64,000 nucleotides of DNA, taken from the NCBI GenBank assembly GCA_045579705.1, contig JAZNMP010000036.1, positions 8,766 to 72,765 of the forward strand, read 5' to 3'. The DNA is from Lachnocurva sp045579705. GTDB taxonomy: Bacteria; Bacillota; Clostridia; Lachnospirales; Lachnospiraceae. Made by a program: the position numbers and the translations under genes. The notes beneath the pieces were generated by a model. That model was given only the letters and a program-made list of their open reading frames with translations. It was not told the origin of the DNA and did not search any database. Below are positions 1 through 7,350 of this stretch, piece by piece (position 1 is the first letter of the stretch; every line of letters starts with the position of its first letter).

Positions 1-633
1 AGAGGGAATAACGAAGGAAACTTCATCGTATCCAGAACAGATACTTCAAAGATCGTGTTATGGTGCAAGATTATCGTTTCTGTATTGCCAGCTATAGTTA
101 TAGGTGTTCCTTTTGATGACTGGCTTGATGAGCATCTTTATAATGCCGTAGTTGTTTCTATTATGCTTATCGTTTATGGTGTGCTCTTTATCCTGGTTGA
201 GAATGCTAACAAGCATAGACAGTTTAGAGTTAACAGCATTGCAGATATCAGATTTACAGACGCTTTGTTGATCGGTATATTCCAGTGTTTGGCGATGATT
301 CCTGGAACATCCAGATCGGGTGCAACTATCATTGGAGGTATTCTCATCGGTTTATCTCGTTCTGTAGCAGCTGAATATACATTCTTCCTGGCTATTCCAA
401 CTATGTTTGGAGCTTCGCTGTTAAAGATAGTGAAATTCGGATTTGATTTTACCATGACAGAAGTAGCGGTATTGATGGTTGGATGTATCGTAGCTTTTGT
501 GGTTTCCGTTATTACTATTAAGTTCTTTATGAGCTTTATCAGAAAGCATGATTTTAAGGTATTCGGTTTCTATCGAATTATCCTCGGTGCTATAGTGCTT
601 GCTCTAGCAGCTTTTGGTATGCTGGAAGTATAA
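1..633 (+). CDS. uppP: Undecaprenyl-diphosphatase UppP (5' end cut off)
   Basis: Integral membrane phosphatase that recycles undecaprenyl pyrophosphate to the monophosphate carrier used for peptidoglycan and other wall polymers. The frame is open from base 1, so the N-terminus lies outside the window. Seen here are the conserved IPGTSRSG active-site loop, followed by a helix-rich stretch (SRSVAAEYTFFLAIPTM), and several hydrophobic segments up to the C-terminus, as expected of the BacA/UppP family. An in-frame GTG at 55 is not a credible start because the reading frame and family continue upstream. It ends 23 bases before a 12-bp inverted repeat; no T-run terminator is visible. Identification is secure; only the 5' extent is unknown. 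Confidence 0.93.
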   Translation, partial: RGNNEGNFIVSRTDTSKIVLWCKIIVSVLPAIVIGVPFDDWLDEHLYNAVVVSIMLIVYGVLFILVENANKHRQFRVNSIADIRFTDALLIGIFQCLAMIPGTSRSGATIIGGILIGLSRSVAAEYTFFLAIPTMFGASLLKIVKFGFDFTMTEVAVLMVGCIVAFVVSVITIKFFMSFIRKHDFKVFGFYRIILGAIVLALAAFGMLEV

Positions 634-656
634 GATTGAATAGTTTGACATTTTGG

Positions 657-702
657 CGGATTTTTACGTATTTAACAACTATAAAAAAATCGTAAAAATC
701 CG
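657..702. repeat. 12-bp perfect inverted repeat before the tRNA promoter
   Basis: CGGATTTTTACG (657-668) and CGTAAAAATCCG (691-702) are exact reverse complements separated by 22 bases. The right arm abuts the TTGACA at 703. There is no following T-run, so it is a poor terminator for uppP; it may be an operator or an AT-rich upstream element. Function is inferred only. Confidence 0.6.
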
Positions 703-731
703 TTGACATCAAACTTCTGGTTTGATATATT
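703..731 (+). promoter_or_regulatory. Promoter of the tRNA-Val/tRNA-Met unit
   Basis: TTGACA (703-708), 17-bp spacer, TATATT (726-731): a near-consensus SigA promoter about 30 bases before the first tRNA. The spacer itself is a perfect interrupted palindrome, TCAAAC-ttctg-GTTTGA. A second possible promoter, TTGACA (645-650) with TATTTA at 669, lies upstream. Confidence 0.75.
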
Positions 732-764
732 ATTACTCGGCCGTTGAGAAACGGCAAAACAAAT

Positions 765-837
765 GGAATCATAGCTCAGCTGGGAGAGCATCTGCCTTAC
801 AAGCAGAGGGTCATAGGTTCGAGTCCTATTGGTTCCA
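765..837 (+). tRNA. tRNA-Val (anticodon TAC)
   Basis: Full cloverleaf of 73 bases. Acceptor GGAATCA pairs with TGGTTCC (830-836) with one T-G wobble; the D-arm is GCTC/GAGC, the anticodon stem TCTGC/GCAGA encloses CTTACAA with TAC at 798-800, and the T-arm is ATAGG-TTCGAGT-CCTAT. Discriminator is A837. CCA is not encoded (next bases ctt), so a CCA-adding enzyme is needed. Confidence 0.95.
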
Positions 838-861
838 CTTTATAACTAAATATGGTTATAT

Positions 862-935
862 GGCGAGGTAGCTCAGCTGGCTAGAGCATGCGGTTCATAC
901 CCGCAGTGTCGAGGGTTCGAGTCCCCCTCTCGCTA
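862..935 (+). tRNA. tRNA-Met (anticodon CAT)
   Basis: Cloverleaf of 74 bases. Acceptor GGCGAGG pairs with TCTCGCT including G-T ends, D-arm GCTC/GAGC, anticodon stem TGCGG/CCGCA around TTCATAC (CAT at 896-898), T-loop TTCGAGT. The T-stem has one A-C mismatch (912/926). CCA is not encoded. It looks like elongator Met; a CAT-anticodon tRNA-Ile that is lysidine-modified cannot be fully excluded by eye. It is 24 bases after tRNA-Val, so they are cotranscribed. Confidence 0.9.
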
Positions 936-944
936 TTAGATGAG

Positions 945-974
945 TCTCAGGAATTAGTTCCTGAGATTTTTTTA
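945..974 (+). terminator. Terminator of the tRNA unit
   Basis: Nine-bp stem TCTCAGGAA/TTCCTGAGA with a TTAG loop (954-957), followed by eight T residues. A textbook intrinsic terminator 10 bases after tRNA-Met. Confidence 0.9.
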
Positions 975-986
975 TTTAAAAATGTA

Positions 987-1048
987 TTGATTTATTACGA
1001 CTGTCGTAGTATATTTACTTCATCAGATATAGTACGTCTGTCGTAGTA
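987..1048 (+). promoter_or_regulatory. padR promoter with two PadR-type operator half-repeats
   Basis: TTGATT (987-992), 17-bp spacer, TATATT (1010-1015). The perfect palindrome TACGAC-T-GTCGTA (996-1008) fills the spacer. A second near-palindrome TACGTC-T-GTCGTA (1033-1045) lies just past the expected start site, 37 bp centre to centre, and CTGTCGTAGTA is repeated exactly at both. This arrangement suits autorepression by the PadR protein encoded next, which is inference from the usual behaviour of the family. Confidence 0.75.
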
Positions 1049-1063
1049 AATGGAGAAGTGCAG

Positions 1064-1408
1064 ATGAATGAGATTAGCAGTGATGTGATTAGAGGCTATA
1101 ACGACACTATGATTTTAAGCGTTCTGAATGAAGCGCCATCCTATGGTTACGAGATTTCGAAGCAGATTAAGATGATTTCTGAGGGGAAATATGTGATCAA
1201 AGAAACTACTTTATATTCTGCTTTTTCGAGGATGGAAAAGAATGGATTTATTGAGTCGTTTGTGAACTCTTCAGATTCAGATGGGAATGGGAAAAAGAGA
1301 ACCTACTACAGAATTACCACTAAAGGCGAGGAATATTTCAGAATGAAATGTGATGAGTGGGAACTCACGAAAGATGTAGTAGAGAGATTTATTCAAAGAG
1401 GAGAATGA
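1064..1408 (+). CDS. PadR-family transcriptional regulator
   Basis: Small winged-helix repressor (114 residues), expected to bind the palindromes just upstream of its own gene and release them in response to membrane stress or a drug. The N-terminal part carries the family pattern (MILSVLNEAPSYGYEISKQI; TTLYSAFSRMEKNGFIES) followed by the wing and YYRITTKGEEY. The start at 1064 is chosen over GTG 1058 because GGAG (1052-1055) sits eight bases before it. The next gene begins three bases after its stop. PadR next to a HAAS-domain protein and a DUF4097 protein is a recurring Bacillota module. The inducing signal is not visible in the sequence. Confidence 0.88.
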   Translation: MNEISSDVIRGYNDTMILSVLNEAPSYGYEISKQIKMISEGKYVIKETTLYSAFSRMEKNGFIESFVNSSDSDGNGKKRTYYRITTKGEEYFRMKCDEWELTKDVVERFIQRGE

Positions 1409-1410
1409 TT

Positions 1411-2406
1411 ATGGAAATCATAAGAGAGTACCTGAATTCTATGTTTGCCAGCCTCAAGGATACACCGGAGGTTAGAAAAGCCAGAACAGAGCTTATGCAG
1501 ATGATGGAAGACAAGTATAACGAGCTAATCAGTGAAGGCTGTAGTCAGAATGAGGCAGTTGGTACAGTTATTTCAGAATTCGGTAATCTGGATGAACTGG
1601 CTGATGAACTTGGTGTTTCTCGTGAAGTCGAAGAAACTAAACAGATGGAAGATGAAGATGATAAAGAATATCTCACTGTAGATGATGCTGAGGAATATAT
1701 CGAGTATGGAAAAAAGAGAGGCTTGAATATCTCGATTGCAATTCTTTTGTTTATTTGCTCTGTTATTTCGCCGATAGTGTTTGATAATATTCATGAAGGA
1801 ATTGGATCGTCTCTTATGTTTGTCATTGTGGCTGTCGGTGTGTTCTTCCTGCTGACGGGATATAGAGGCAAACAAAGACAGTATTACTATGCTGGAAAAC
1901 ATGCACTTAGTAAAGAAGCTGCAAATTATGTTAAAGATCAGAGACTAAAAACAGAGAATGTTGTTGTGACATATAGAACTATTGGTATTATGCTATGCAT
2001 TTTGTCAGTGGGCGCAGAAACTTTTTTAGAAGAATGTATTAAGAATGTGCTTCCGTTTCTTACGAAACTTGATATGGATGGTGTTTTATTCTTCGTTCTG
2101 ATTGGATTTGGAGTGTTCTTTATAACTTTAGGCGGATATACTCTTAAGCCGTATGTAGAACTTTTGAATCTAAATAGAGGAGATACGGTGTTTGATAATT
2201 ATATTAGACGTGAAGCTGGCTCAAAGAAATATATAAGCTCTAGTGCTGAGTTTGTGATGGATGTGTTCTGGCCAACTGTGGTATGCACGTATTTCATTGT
2301 GTCATTTCTAACTTTCGAATGGGCTACCACATGGATAATATTTGTTTTGGGTGCATTACTTAAGAAGCTTCTTATGGTTAATCTGGTTGTAGAGGAGGAT
2401 GTTTAG
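1411..2406 (+). CDS. HAAS-domain (DUF1700-like) multipass membrane protein
   Basis: About 331 residues. The N-terminal ~80 residues form the alpha-helical HAAS-type domain (MEIIREYLNSMFASLKDTPE; an acidic GCSQNEAVGTVISEFG stretch), known as a cytoplasmic partner domain encoded beside PadR regulators. An acidic linker follows, then roughly six hydrophobic segments in pairs. It probably relays a membrane or ligand signal to the PadR protein. ATG 1411 is preferred to ATG 1405 because GAGGAG (1398-1403) is correctly spaced for it. It is translationally coupled to padR and followed two bases later by the DUF4097 gene. Transport activity is not supported by any motif. Confidence 0.75.
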   Translation: MEIIREYLNSMFASLKDTPEVRKARTELMQMMEDKYNELISEGCSQNEAVGTVISEFGNLDELADELGVSREVEETKQMEDEDDKEYLTVDDAEEYIEYGKKRGLNISIAILLFICSVISPIVFDNIHEGIGSSLMFVIVAVGVFFLLTGYRGKQRQYYYAGKHALSKEAANYVKDQRLKTENVVVTYRTIGIMLCILSVGAETFLEECIKNVLPFLTKLDMDGVLFFVLIGFGVFFITLGGYTLKPYVELLNLNRGDTVFDNYIRREAGSKKYISSSAEFVMDVFWPTVVCTYFIVSFLTFEWATTWIIFVLGALLKKLLMVNLVVEEDV

Positions 2407-2408
2407 AG

Positions 2409-3089
2409 ATGAACGGAAAAAAGAAATTATATTTGGGTGTGTTGTTTATAGTAACAGCAATCGTAGTCATAATTGGCTTGAGTCGTAATCTGGGATTTAA
2501 ATTCTGGAATATATCTTTAGGTGGATATAGCAAGGAAAAATTGGTGTCTGATGAGATTAGTTTTGATAATTCGACAGATATACAGAGCCTGGATGTAAAA
2601 ATGAGTATGGGCGATTTAGATATAGTAGAAGGAGATGTATGGAAGATATCATATACTTCTTTTGATAAGAAACCTACTATAACAAATAAAGATGGAAAGC
2701 TGTCTATAGTTGTCGAGGATAAAGCAAAACCTTTGTTTGGAAATTCTAATCATGATTCAAAGAAGATGGTAATCACTGTTCCTAGGGGAACAAACTTAAA
2801 TACTGTTAAGCTGAATATGGACATGGGAGATGTTGATATAAAAAGCGTTAAAGCATATAAGTTTGATATGGAAATAGATATGGGCGATGTGGACCTCGAA
2901 AGATGTAGCGTCGATGTGATCTCAGCTTCATTAGATATGGGTGATTTTGATGCAAAGAAGTGCTCTGTTAAATCCGGAAAAGTTAGTGTTGATATGGGCG
3001 ACTTGGATATGAGTGGAGATATCGGAGATGTAACGACGGATGTTTCCATGGGAGATAAGGATATTAAAAGAACAGAAGTTGATGATTGA
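2409..3089 (+). CDS. DUF4097-type beta-repeat protein, membrane anchored
   Basis: 226 residues: a short basic N-terminus, one membrane segment (about 7-25) and an outward-facing domain of short repeats, each carrying a [DS]MGD-[LVFK]-D core (SMGDLDIVEG, DMGDVDIKSV, DMGDVDLERC, DMGDFDAKKC, DMGDLDMSGD, SMGDKDIK). Regular repeats of this sort are typical of the DUF4097 'putative adhesin' beta-helix fold; a LiaG-like envelope role is possible. It is the last gene of the PadR module, with a terminator eight bases after the stop. Asp/Gly-rich turns could bind cations, but that is only a guess. The molecular function is unknown. Confidence 0.75.
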   Translation: MNGKKKLYLGVLFIVTAIVVIIGLSRNLGFKFWNISLGGYSKEKLVSDEISFDNSTDIQSLDVKMSMGDLDIVEGDVWKISYTSFDKKPTITNKDGKLSIVVEDKAKPLFGNSNHDSKKMVITVPRGTNLNTVKLNMDMGDVDIKSVKAYKFDMEIDMGDVDLERCSVDVISASLDMGDFDAKKCSVKSGKVSVDMGDLDMSGDIGDVTTDVSMGDKDIKRTEVDD

Positions 3090-3096
3090 ATAGATA

Positions 3097-3128
3097 AAAG
3101 CCTCTAAGCTTGGTTGCTTAGAGGCTTT
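3097..3128. terminator. Bidirectional terminator between convergent genes
   Basis: Thirteen-bp perfect stem AAAGCCTCTAAGC / GCTTAGAGGCTTT with a six-base loop. T-rich on both strands, so it can stop the DUF4097 gene (plus) and bioY (minus). Confidence 0.85.
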
Positions 3129-3132
3129 ATTA

Positions 3133-3690
3133 TTATGCTTTTGCTGTTTTGCTATCCATGGACAGGTTTGAAAGAGCTCGATTTATAGCCATAGAAACTA
3201 ATTTTGCTCCGATTACTGATAATACATCTTTTACCAGGTATGGTACGGATACGAGCAGGAATGAAGCTCTTAAAGTTGACTTTGTAATAAATGCAAACTG
3301 AACAACTCCTAAAGCGTGGCAGAGTATCAAACCGAGGATTCCGAGTATGATAGATAAGGCAAAATGAAATCCCTTAGTCTGCTTTTTTCCAAAACCGGTG
3401 AGAAGTGCCATCAGGATAAATCCCCATATGAATCCGCCTGTTACTCCGAATAGAACACCAGGACCAGATGCAAAGCCGGCATAGCAAGGAACTCCGATTA
3501 ATCCAAGTAAGAGATAGAGTGCTGCGCATGATGCTCCGAGTATAGGACCCAGTACATAGCCTGCTAAGGCGATTGCAAAGGTCTGAAGTGTGATAGGCAC
3601 GCCTGTCGGCATTGGAATCTGAAGCACTGAAAGAGTACAAATGACTGCAGTCATCATTCCAGTAAATACAATAGTCTTTGTCTTGTTCAT
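3133..3690 (-). CDS. bioY: Biotin transporter substrate-binding subunit BioY
   Basis: Membrane S-component of an energy-coupling-factor biotin importer, 185 residues with about six hydrophobic helices. Family features seen: N-terminal FTGMMTAVICTLSVLQIPMP, the VPITLQTFAIALAGYVLGP segment, and the glycine-rich LYLLLGLIGVPCYAG and GGFIWGF stretches. A good SD (GGGGAG) precedes the ATG. No ATPase or EcfT genes are nearby, so it would share an ECF module encoded elsewhere or act alone. It lies 34 bases downstream of the radical SAM gene on the same strand, probably cotranscribed. No BirA-type operator is evident. Family call is secure; biotin specificity is by homology. Confidence 0.93.
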   Translation of the reverse strand: MNKTKTIVFTGMMTAVICTLSVLQIPMPTGVPITLQTFAIALAGYVLGPILGASCAALYLLLGLIGVPCYAGFASGPGVLFGVTGGFIWGFILMALLTGFGKKQTKGFHFALSIILGILGLILCHALGVVQFAFITKSTLRASFLLVSVPYLVKDVLSVIGAKLVSMAINRALSNLSMDSKTAKA

Positions 3691-3724
3691 AATTAACTCC
3701 CCTTTATGAAAAAAATGTGTAGGC

Positions 3725-5173
3725 TTACATTCTGCCTAGAAGTTTGTGCTTCCGAGGCTTTCTGTTTGTCTCGTCATCCCTGTAATTTAGGTAGGATAGC
3801 TGTTTATGAGGGCTTGAATTCCAAATCTGATCAGCAACTGTTCCCCAATCTTTAGAATACTGAGATGTCTTGTCACACAGTTCATCGACCTCTTCAGGTG
3901 ACTCTACGTTTGTCTGATGAGCTCCTGTTTTCTTTACCATACTTCTCAGTATTTCAGGATTCTCGAGCATAGGACAAGGTCTCAGGTGATTCTCGTTGAA
4001 TGGCTGTCCGTCGTGGTAAGCCATAAATAGAGGATTCTGAAGCATTTCCAATATGGAGTTGTCTCGAATGTTGGAGTCGGAGTAGTGGATGAATACACAT
4101 GGTTCGGCGTCGCCGTTTGCATTTATGTGGAAGTAGTTTCTACCTCCGGCAATACATCCTCCTACAGATTCTCCGTCGTTCTGGAAGTCCATCGGGAAGA
4201 ATGGTATATCGCATTCTTCTGATCTGACTCTTCTTAGAGTATTTATAATATCAACTCTCTGTTCGACAGTAGGTATTAGATCCATTACAGCATTTTTTCC
4301 AACAGGCATGTAGTGGAAATAAAAACCAAAATGGGCTCCTTTGTCTGAAAGCATTCTTAAAAAACTATCGCTTGTTACAGCCTTGACATTGTTTCTAGTA
4401 TAGCAAATCGAAGTACCAAATAAAATACCATTTTTCTTTAGTAAATCCATCGCTTTCATTACGGCTTCATAGTGTCCGTCGCCGCGTCTGGAGTCGTTTG
4501 TATCAGGTGTGCCCTCGATGGAAAGCATGAAGATTAAGTTTCCGAGTCTCTTGATTTCGTCGCATAATTCCTGGTCGATCAGAGTAGAGTTTGAATATGC
4601 TACAAACTGGCAGTCGTAGTGTTTCTCCATAAGCTTTAAGATGTCGTTCTTTTTAACCATAGGCTCGCCACCTGTGAGCATGTAGAGATGTACACCGAGC
4701 TCTTTGCCCTGTGTGACAATCTTGTCCATTTCTTCAAAAGTGAGGAAGCTTTTATGGCCATAAGTTCCTGACCAGCAACCTACACAATGCATATTACATG
4801 CCTGGGTAGGGTCAAAGAGAATGAGCCAAGGAATGTTGCAATGATATTTCTTTCTGTTGGAACGGATTTTTTTGGTCCCGTACAGGAAAGATTCATAACC
4901 TAAATTAAGAAGTGTTGTTTTAGCAACGTTTCTATCTGTAGTTATAAGCATTTCGTCGATTAGCTTTACCCATCTATTATCAGGGTCAGCAAGGGCCTTT
5001 TTTACAGCATTATATTTATCTTTGTTAGATTCGTTTCCTAAGAATCGTTCGGATAAATCTACTATGTTTTGAATGGTTTCTTTTCGGTTTGCTGTATCGT
5101 CAAGCTTATCTAACATATTATCGATCATAAGTCCGATAGCATGTCTTTGAATGATATGTGTGAAATCTTGCAT
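3725..5173 (-). CDS. Radical SAM protein with SPASM-like C-terminal cysteines
   Basis: 482 residues. A helical N-terminal region of about 110 residues with no motif I recognise precedes the radical SAM core, whose 4Fe-4S/SAM motif CxxxCxxC is at C126, C130 and C133 (ACNMHCVGCW); GGEP occurs in YMLTGGEPM. The C-terminal third has further cysteines (GGCIAGGRNYFHINANG; AEPCVF; LRPCPM; ELC), resembling the auxiliary cluster region of SPASM-type peptide-modifying enzymes. The start has a strong SD (GGAGG). bioY follows. No precursor-peptide ORF is apparent beside it, so peptide maturation is unproven. The substrate is unknown. Confidence 0.85.
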   Translation of the reverse strand: MQDFTHIIQRHAIGLMIDNMLDKLDDTANRKETIQNIVDLSERFLGNESNKDKYNAVKKALADPDNRWVKLIDEMLITTDRNVAKTTLLNLGYESFLYGTKKIRSNRKKYHCNIPWLILFDPTQACNMHCVGCWSGTYGHKSFLTFEEMDKIVTQGKELGVHLYMLTGGEPMVKKNDILKLMEKHYDCQFVAYSNSTLIDQELCDEIKRLGNLIFMLSIEGTPDTNDSRRGDGHYEAVMKAMDLLKKNGILFGTSICYTRNNVKAVTSDSFLRMLSDKGAHFGFYFHYMPVGKNAVMDLIPTVEQRVDIINTLRRVRSEECDIPFFPMDFQNDGESVGGCIAGGRNYFHINANGDAEPCVFIHYSDSNIRDNSILEMLQNPLFMAYHDGQPFNENHLRPCPMLENPEILRSMVKKTGAHQTNVESPEEVDELCDKTSQYSKDWGTVADQIWNSSPHKQLSYLNYRDDETNRKPRKHKLLGRM

Positions 5174-5306
5174 ATAAAACCTCCATTATCTAGTAAATTT
5201 AAAGAAAAATAAGTTGCTTAAAATGTATTTATTCTTTATTTTAGATTTCGAATATATTATACTTTATAGGATTGTTTATTATTAATATACAGAAATGGAC
5301 GAATGT

Positions 5307-5867
5307 ATGAGAATAGGACAAGGATACGACGTACATAAACTCGTTGAAGATAGAGATTTAATAATCGGTGGAGTAAAGATTCCTTATGAGAAGGGGCTAC
5401 TCGGCCATTCAGATGCTGATGTTCTCCTTCATGCTATCATGGATGCGTTATTAGGAGCAGCGGCACTGGGCGATATCGGGCTTCATTTTCCTGATACAGA
5501 TGAGCGTTTTAAAGGCGCATCATCTATTGAACTTTTGAAGGAAGTTGGCCGACTAGTCAGCGAAGCGGGATATCTCATTTCAAATATTGATGCAACTATC
5601 ATCTGTCAGGCACCAAAGATGCGTCCGCATATAGATGATATGCGAAAAAATATTTCCGATGCTCTAGGTCTGCCTATCGACACAGTAAATGTAAAGGCGA
5701 CTACAGAGGAGCATCTGGGCTTTACTGGAAGAGGCGAAGGCATTTCTTCAAATGCAATTTGCCTGCTTGAGTCTTTCTATGAAGGAAGCGGCATGGTTTA
5801 CGATTCTGAAGCAAGTTCAGACGGAGGATGTGCTGCCTGTCGAGGCAAGAGTTGTTGTCAGAGATGA
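5307..5867 (+). CDS. ispF: 2-C-methyl-D-erythritol 2,4-cyclodiphosphate synthase IspF, with Cys-rich tail
   Basis: Cyclises CDP-ME-2-phosphate to MEcPP in the MEP isoprenoid pathway. Metal ligands D8, H10 and H42 (GQGYDVHK; SDADVLLHAIMDA) and the C-terminal KATTEEHLGFTGRGEGI motif are present. ATG 5307 is chosen because the family begins MRIG; a GGA lies seven bases upstream (an in-frame ATG at 5295 would add four residues). The protein is 186 residues, whereas IspF is usually about 158. The extra ~28 residues hold five cysteines arranged CAAC...CC, which I have not met in this family. It heads the cysS-mrnC-rlmB-sigH run but is not next to ispD. Confidence 0.93.
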   Translation: MRIGQGYDVHKLVEDRDLIIGGVKIPYEKGLLGHSDADVLLHAIMDALLGAAALGDIGLHFPDTDERFKGASSIELLKEVGRLVSEAGYLISNIDATIICQAPKMRPHIDDMRKNISDALGLPIDTVNVKATTEEHLGFTGRGEGISSNAICLLESFYEGSGMVYDSEASSDGGCAACRGKSCCQR

Positions 5868-5931
5868 TTTTTTCAGTAAGCATGAAATAGAATACGTGGA
5901 GTGAGAACTCCTAGAAATATAGAGGATTGAT

Positions 5932-7350
5932 ATGATTGAGATTTACAATACATTAACTAAACAGAAGGAAGAATTTAAACCTATAGAAGAGGGCAAGGTT
6001 TCCATGTATGTATGTGGACCTACAGTTTATAACTACATTCATATCGGAAATGCGAGACCTATGATCGTATTTGATACAGTAAGAAGATATTTTATGTATA
6101 AGGGATATGATGTTTCTTATGTTTCAAATTTCACTGACGTAGATGACAAGATTATCAAAGCTGCTATCGAAGAAGGAACTACTTCTACAGAAATCTCTGA
6201 GAGATATATCAAAGAGTGCAAGAAAGATATGAGTGGTATGAATATCATGCCAGCTACAAAGAATCCTAAAGCTACAGAAGAAATCGATGGAATGATTTCT
6301 ATGATTCAGACTTTGATCGACAAGGGATATGCTTACGTAGCTTCTGATGGAACTGTTTATTACAGAACAAAGAAGTTTGAAGGTTATGGAAAACTTTCTC
6401 ATAAGAATATTGAAGACCTTGAAGGTGGACACAGAGATATTAAAGTAACTGGTGCAGAGCAGAAGGAAGACGAACTTGACTTCGTACTTTGGAAGCCGAA
6501 AAAGGAAGGAGAACCTTTCTGGACTTCACCATGGTGCGATGGTAGACCAGGTTGGCATATTGAGTGTTCAGTGATGAGTAAGAAATATCTCGGAACTACT
6601 ATCGATATCCACGCTGGTGGAGAGGATCTAGTATTCCCTCATCATGAGAATGAAATTGCTCAGTCAGAAGCTGCTTCTGGTGAACCTTTTGCAAATTACT
6701 GGATGCATAATGCATTCCTTAATATCAATAATAAGAAGATGTCAAAATCACTCGGAAACTTCTTTACAGTTAGAGAAATCTCTGAGAAATATGATTTGGC
6801 AGTACTTCGATTCTTTATGCTTCAGGCTCATTACAGAAATCCGTTGAATTTCTCAGCTGATCTCATGGAGTCTGCAAAGAATTCTTTGGAGAGAATTAAA
6901 AACTGCGCTGATAGGATGAGAGATATCCTTTCTACATACGAAAGCGAGACTACATCTCCTTCGGAAGATAAGATTGGGATTCAGGAAGCTCTCTTCGGAT
7001 TTAGAGAAGAATTTGAGAATGCTATGAATGATGATTTCAATACTGCAGATGCGATTTCTGCTGTATTTAATCTCGTAAGCTATTTGAACTCAAATATGAA
7101 CAGCGAGCTTACATATGATATCGTAAAGGAAGCTTACGATGAACTGGTTGAACTTACAAATGTTCTCGGCTTGGATGTAGAAGCTGTTGAAGAAGATTTG
7201 GATAGTGAAGTAGAAAAACTTATCGAAGAGAGACAGGCTGCCAGAAAGAATAAAGATTTCGCAAAGGCCGATGAAATCAGAGATAAGCTTAAAGATATGG
7301 GTATCGAACTTCTCGATACTAGAGAAGGTGTTAAGTGGAAGAGAATCTAA
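5932..7350 (+). CDS. cysS: Cysteinyl-tRNA synthetase
   Basis: Class I aminoacyl-tRNA synthetase that charges tRNA-Cys, 472 residues, full length. Seen: the Zn-site cysteine C28 (MYVCGPTVYNYIHIGNARP), the HIGH box as HIGN (37-40), FTDVDDKII, the second zinc region (WHIECSVM; HHENEIAQSEA) and KMSKSLGN. The C-terminal anticodon-binding helices end in LDTREGVKWKR. SD AGAGGA precedes ATG. The leader from ispF is only 64 bases, too short for a T-box riboswitch. It overlaps mrnC by 16 bases if that gene starts at 7335. CysS next to MrnC and RlmB is a standard Bacillota arrangement. Confidence 0.97.
   Translation: MIEIYNTLTKQKEEFKPIEEGKVSMYVCGPTVYNYIHIGNARPMIVFDTVRRYFMYKGYDVSYVSNFTDVDDKIIKAAIEEGTTSTEISERYIKECKKDMSGMNIMPATKNPKATEEIDGMISMIQTLIDKGYAYVASDGTVYYRTKKFEGYGKLSHKNIEDLEGGHRDIKVTGAEQKEDELDFVLWKPKKEGEPFWTSPWCDGRPGWHIECSVMSKKYLGTTIDIHAGGEDLVFPHHENEIAQSEAASGEPFANYWMHNAFLNINNKKMSKSLGNFFTVREISEKYDLAVLRFFMLQAHYRNPLNFSADLMESAKNSLERIKNCADRMRDILSTYESETTSPSEDKIGIQEALFGFREEFENAMNDDFNTADAISAVFNLVSYLNSNMNSELTYDIVKEAYDELVELTNVLGLDVEAVEEDLDSEVEKLIEERQAARKNKDFAKADEIRDKLKDMGIELLDTREGVKWKRI

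Noticed and set aside
2750..3049. Antisense open frame with SPIS repeats opposite the DUF4097 gene
   Set aside because: It is the reverse complement shadow of the MGDxD repeats; no SD and no independent support.
3691..3730. Possible BirA operator upstream of bioY
   Set aside because: TGTaggcttACA-like bases occur at the end of the radical SAM coding region, but they do not match the known long BirA half-sites and spacing.
5174..5294. Divergent promoter between the radical SAM gene and ispF
   Set aside because: A TATAAT-like box exists on the minus strand (5256-5261), but I could not find a convincing -35 on either strand, so no promoter is annotated.
5868..5931. Possible T-box riboswitch before cysS
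   Set aside because: Only 64 bases separate ispF and cysS, and no specifier loop or TGGNA antiterminator motif is visible.
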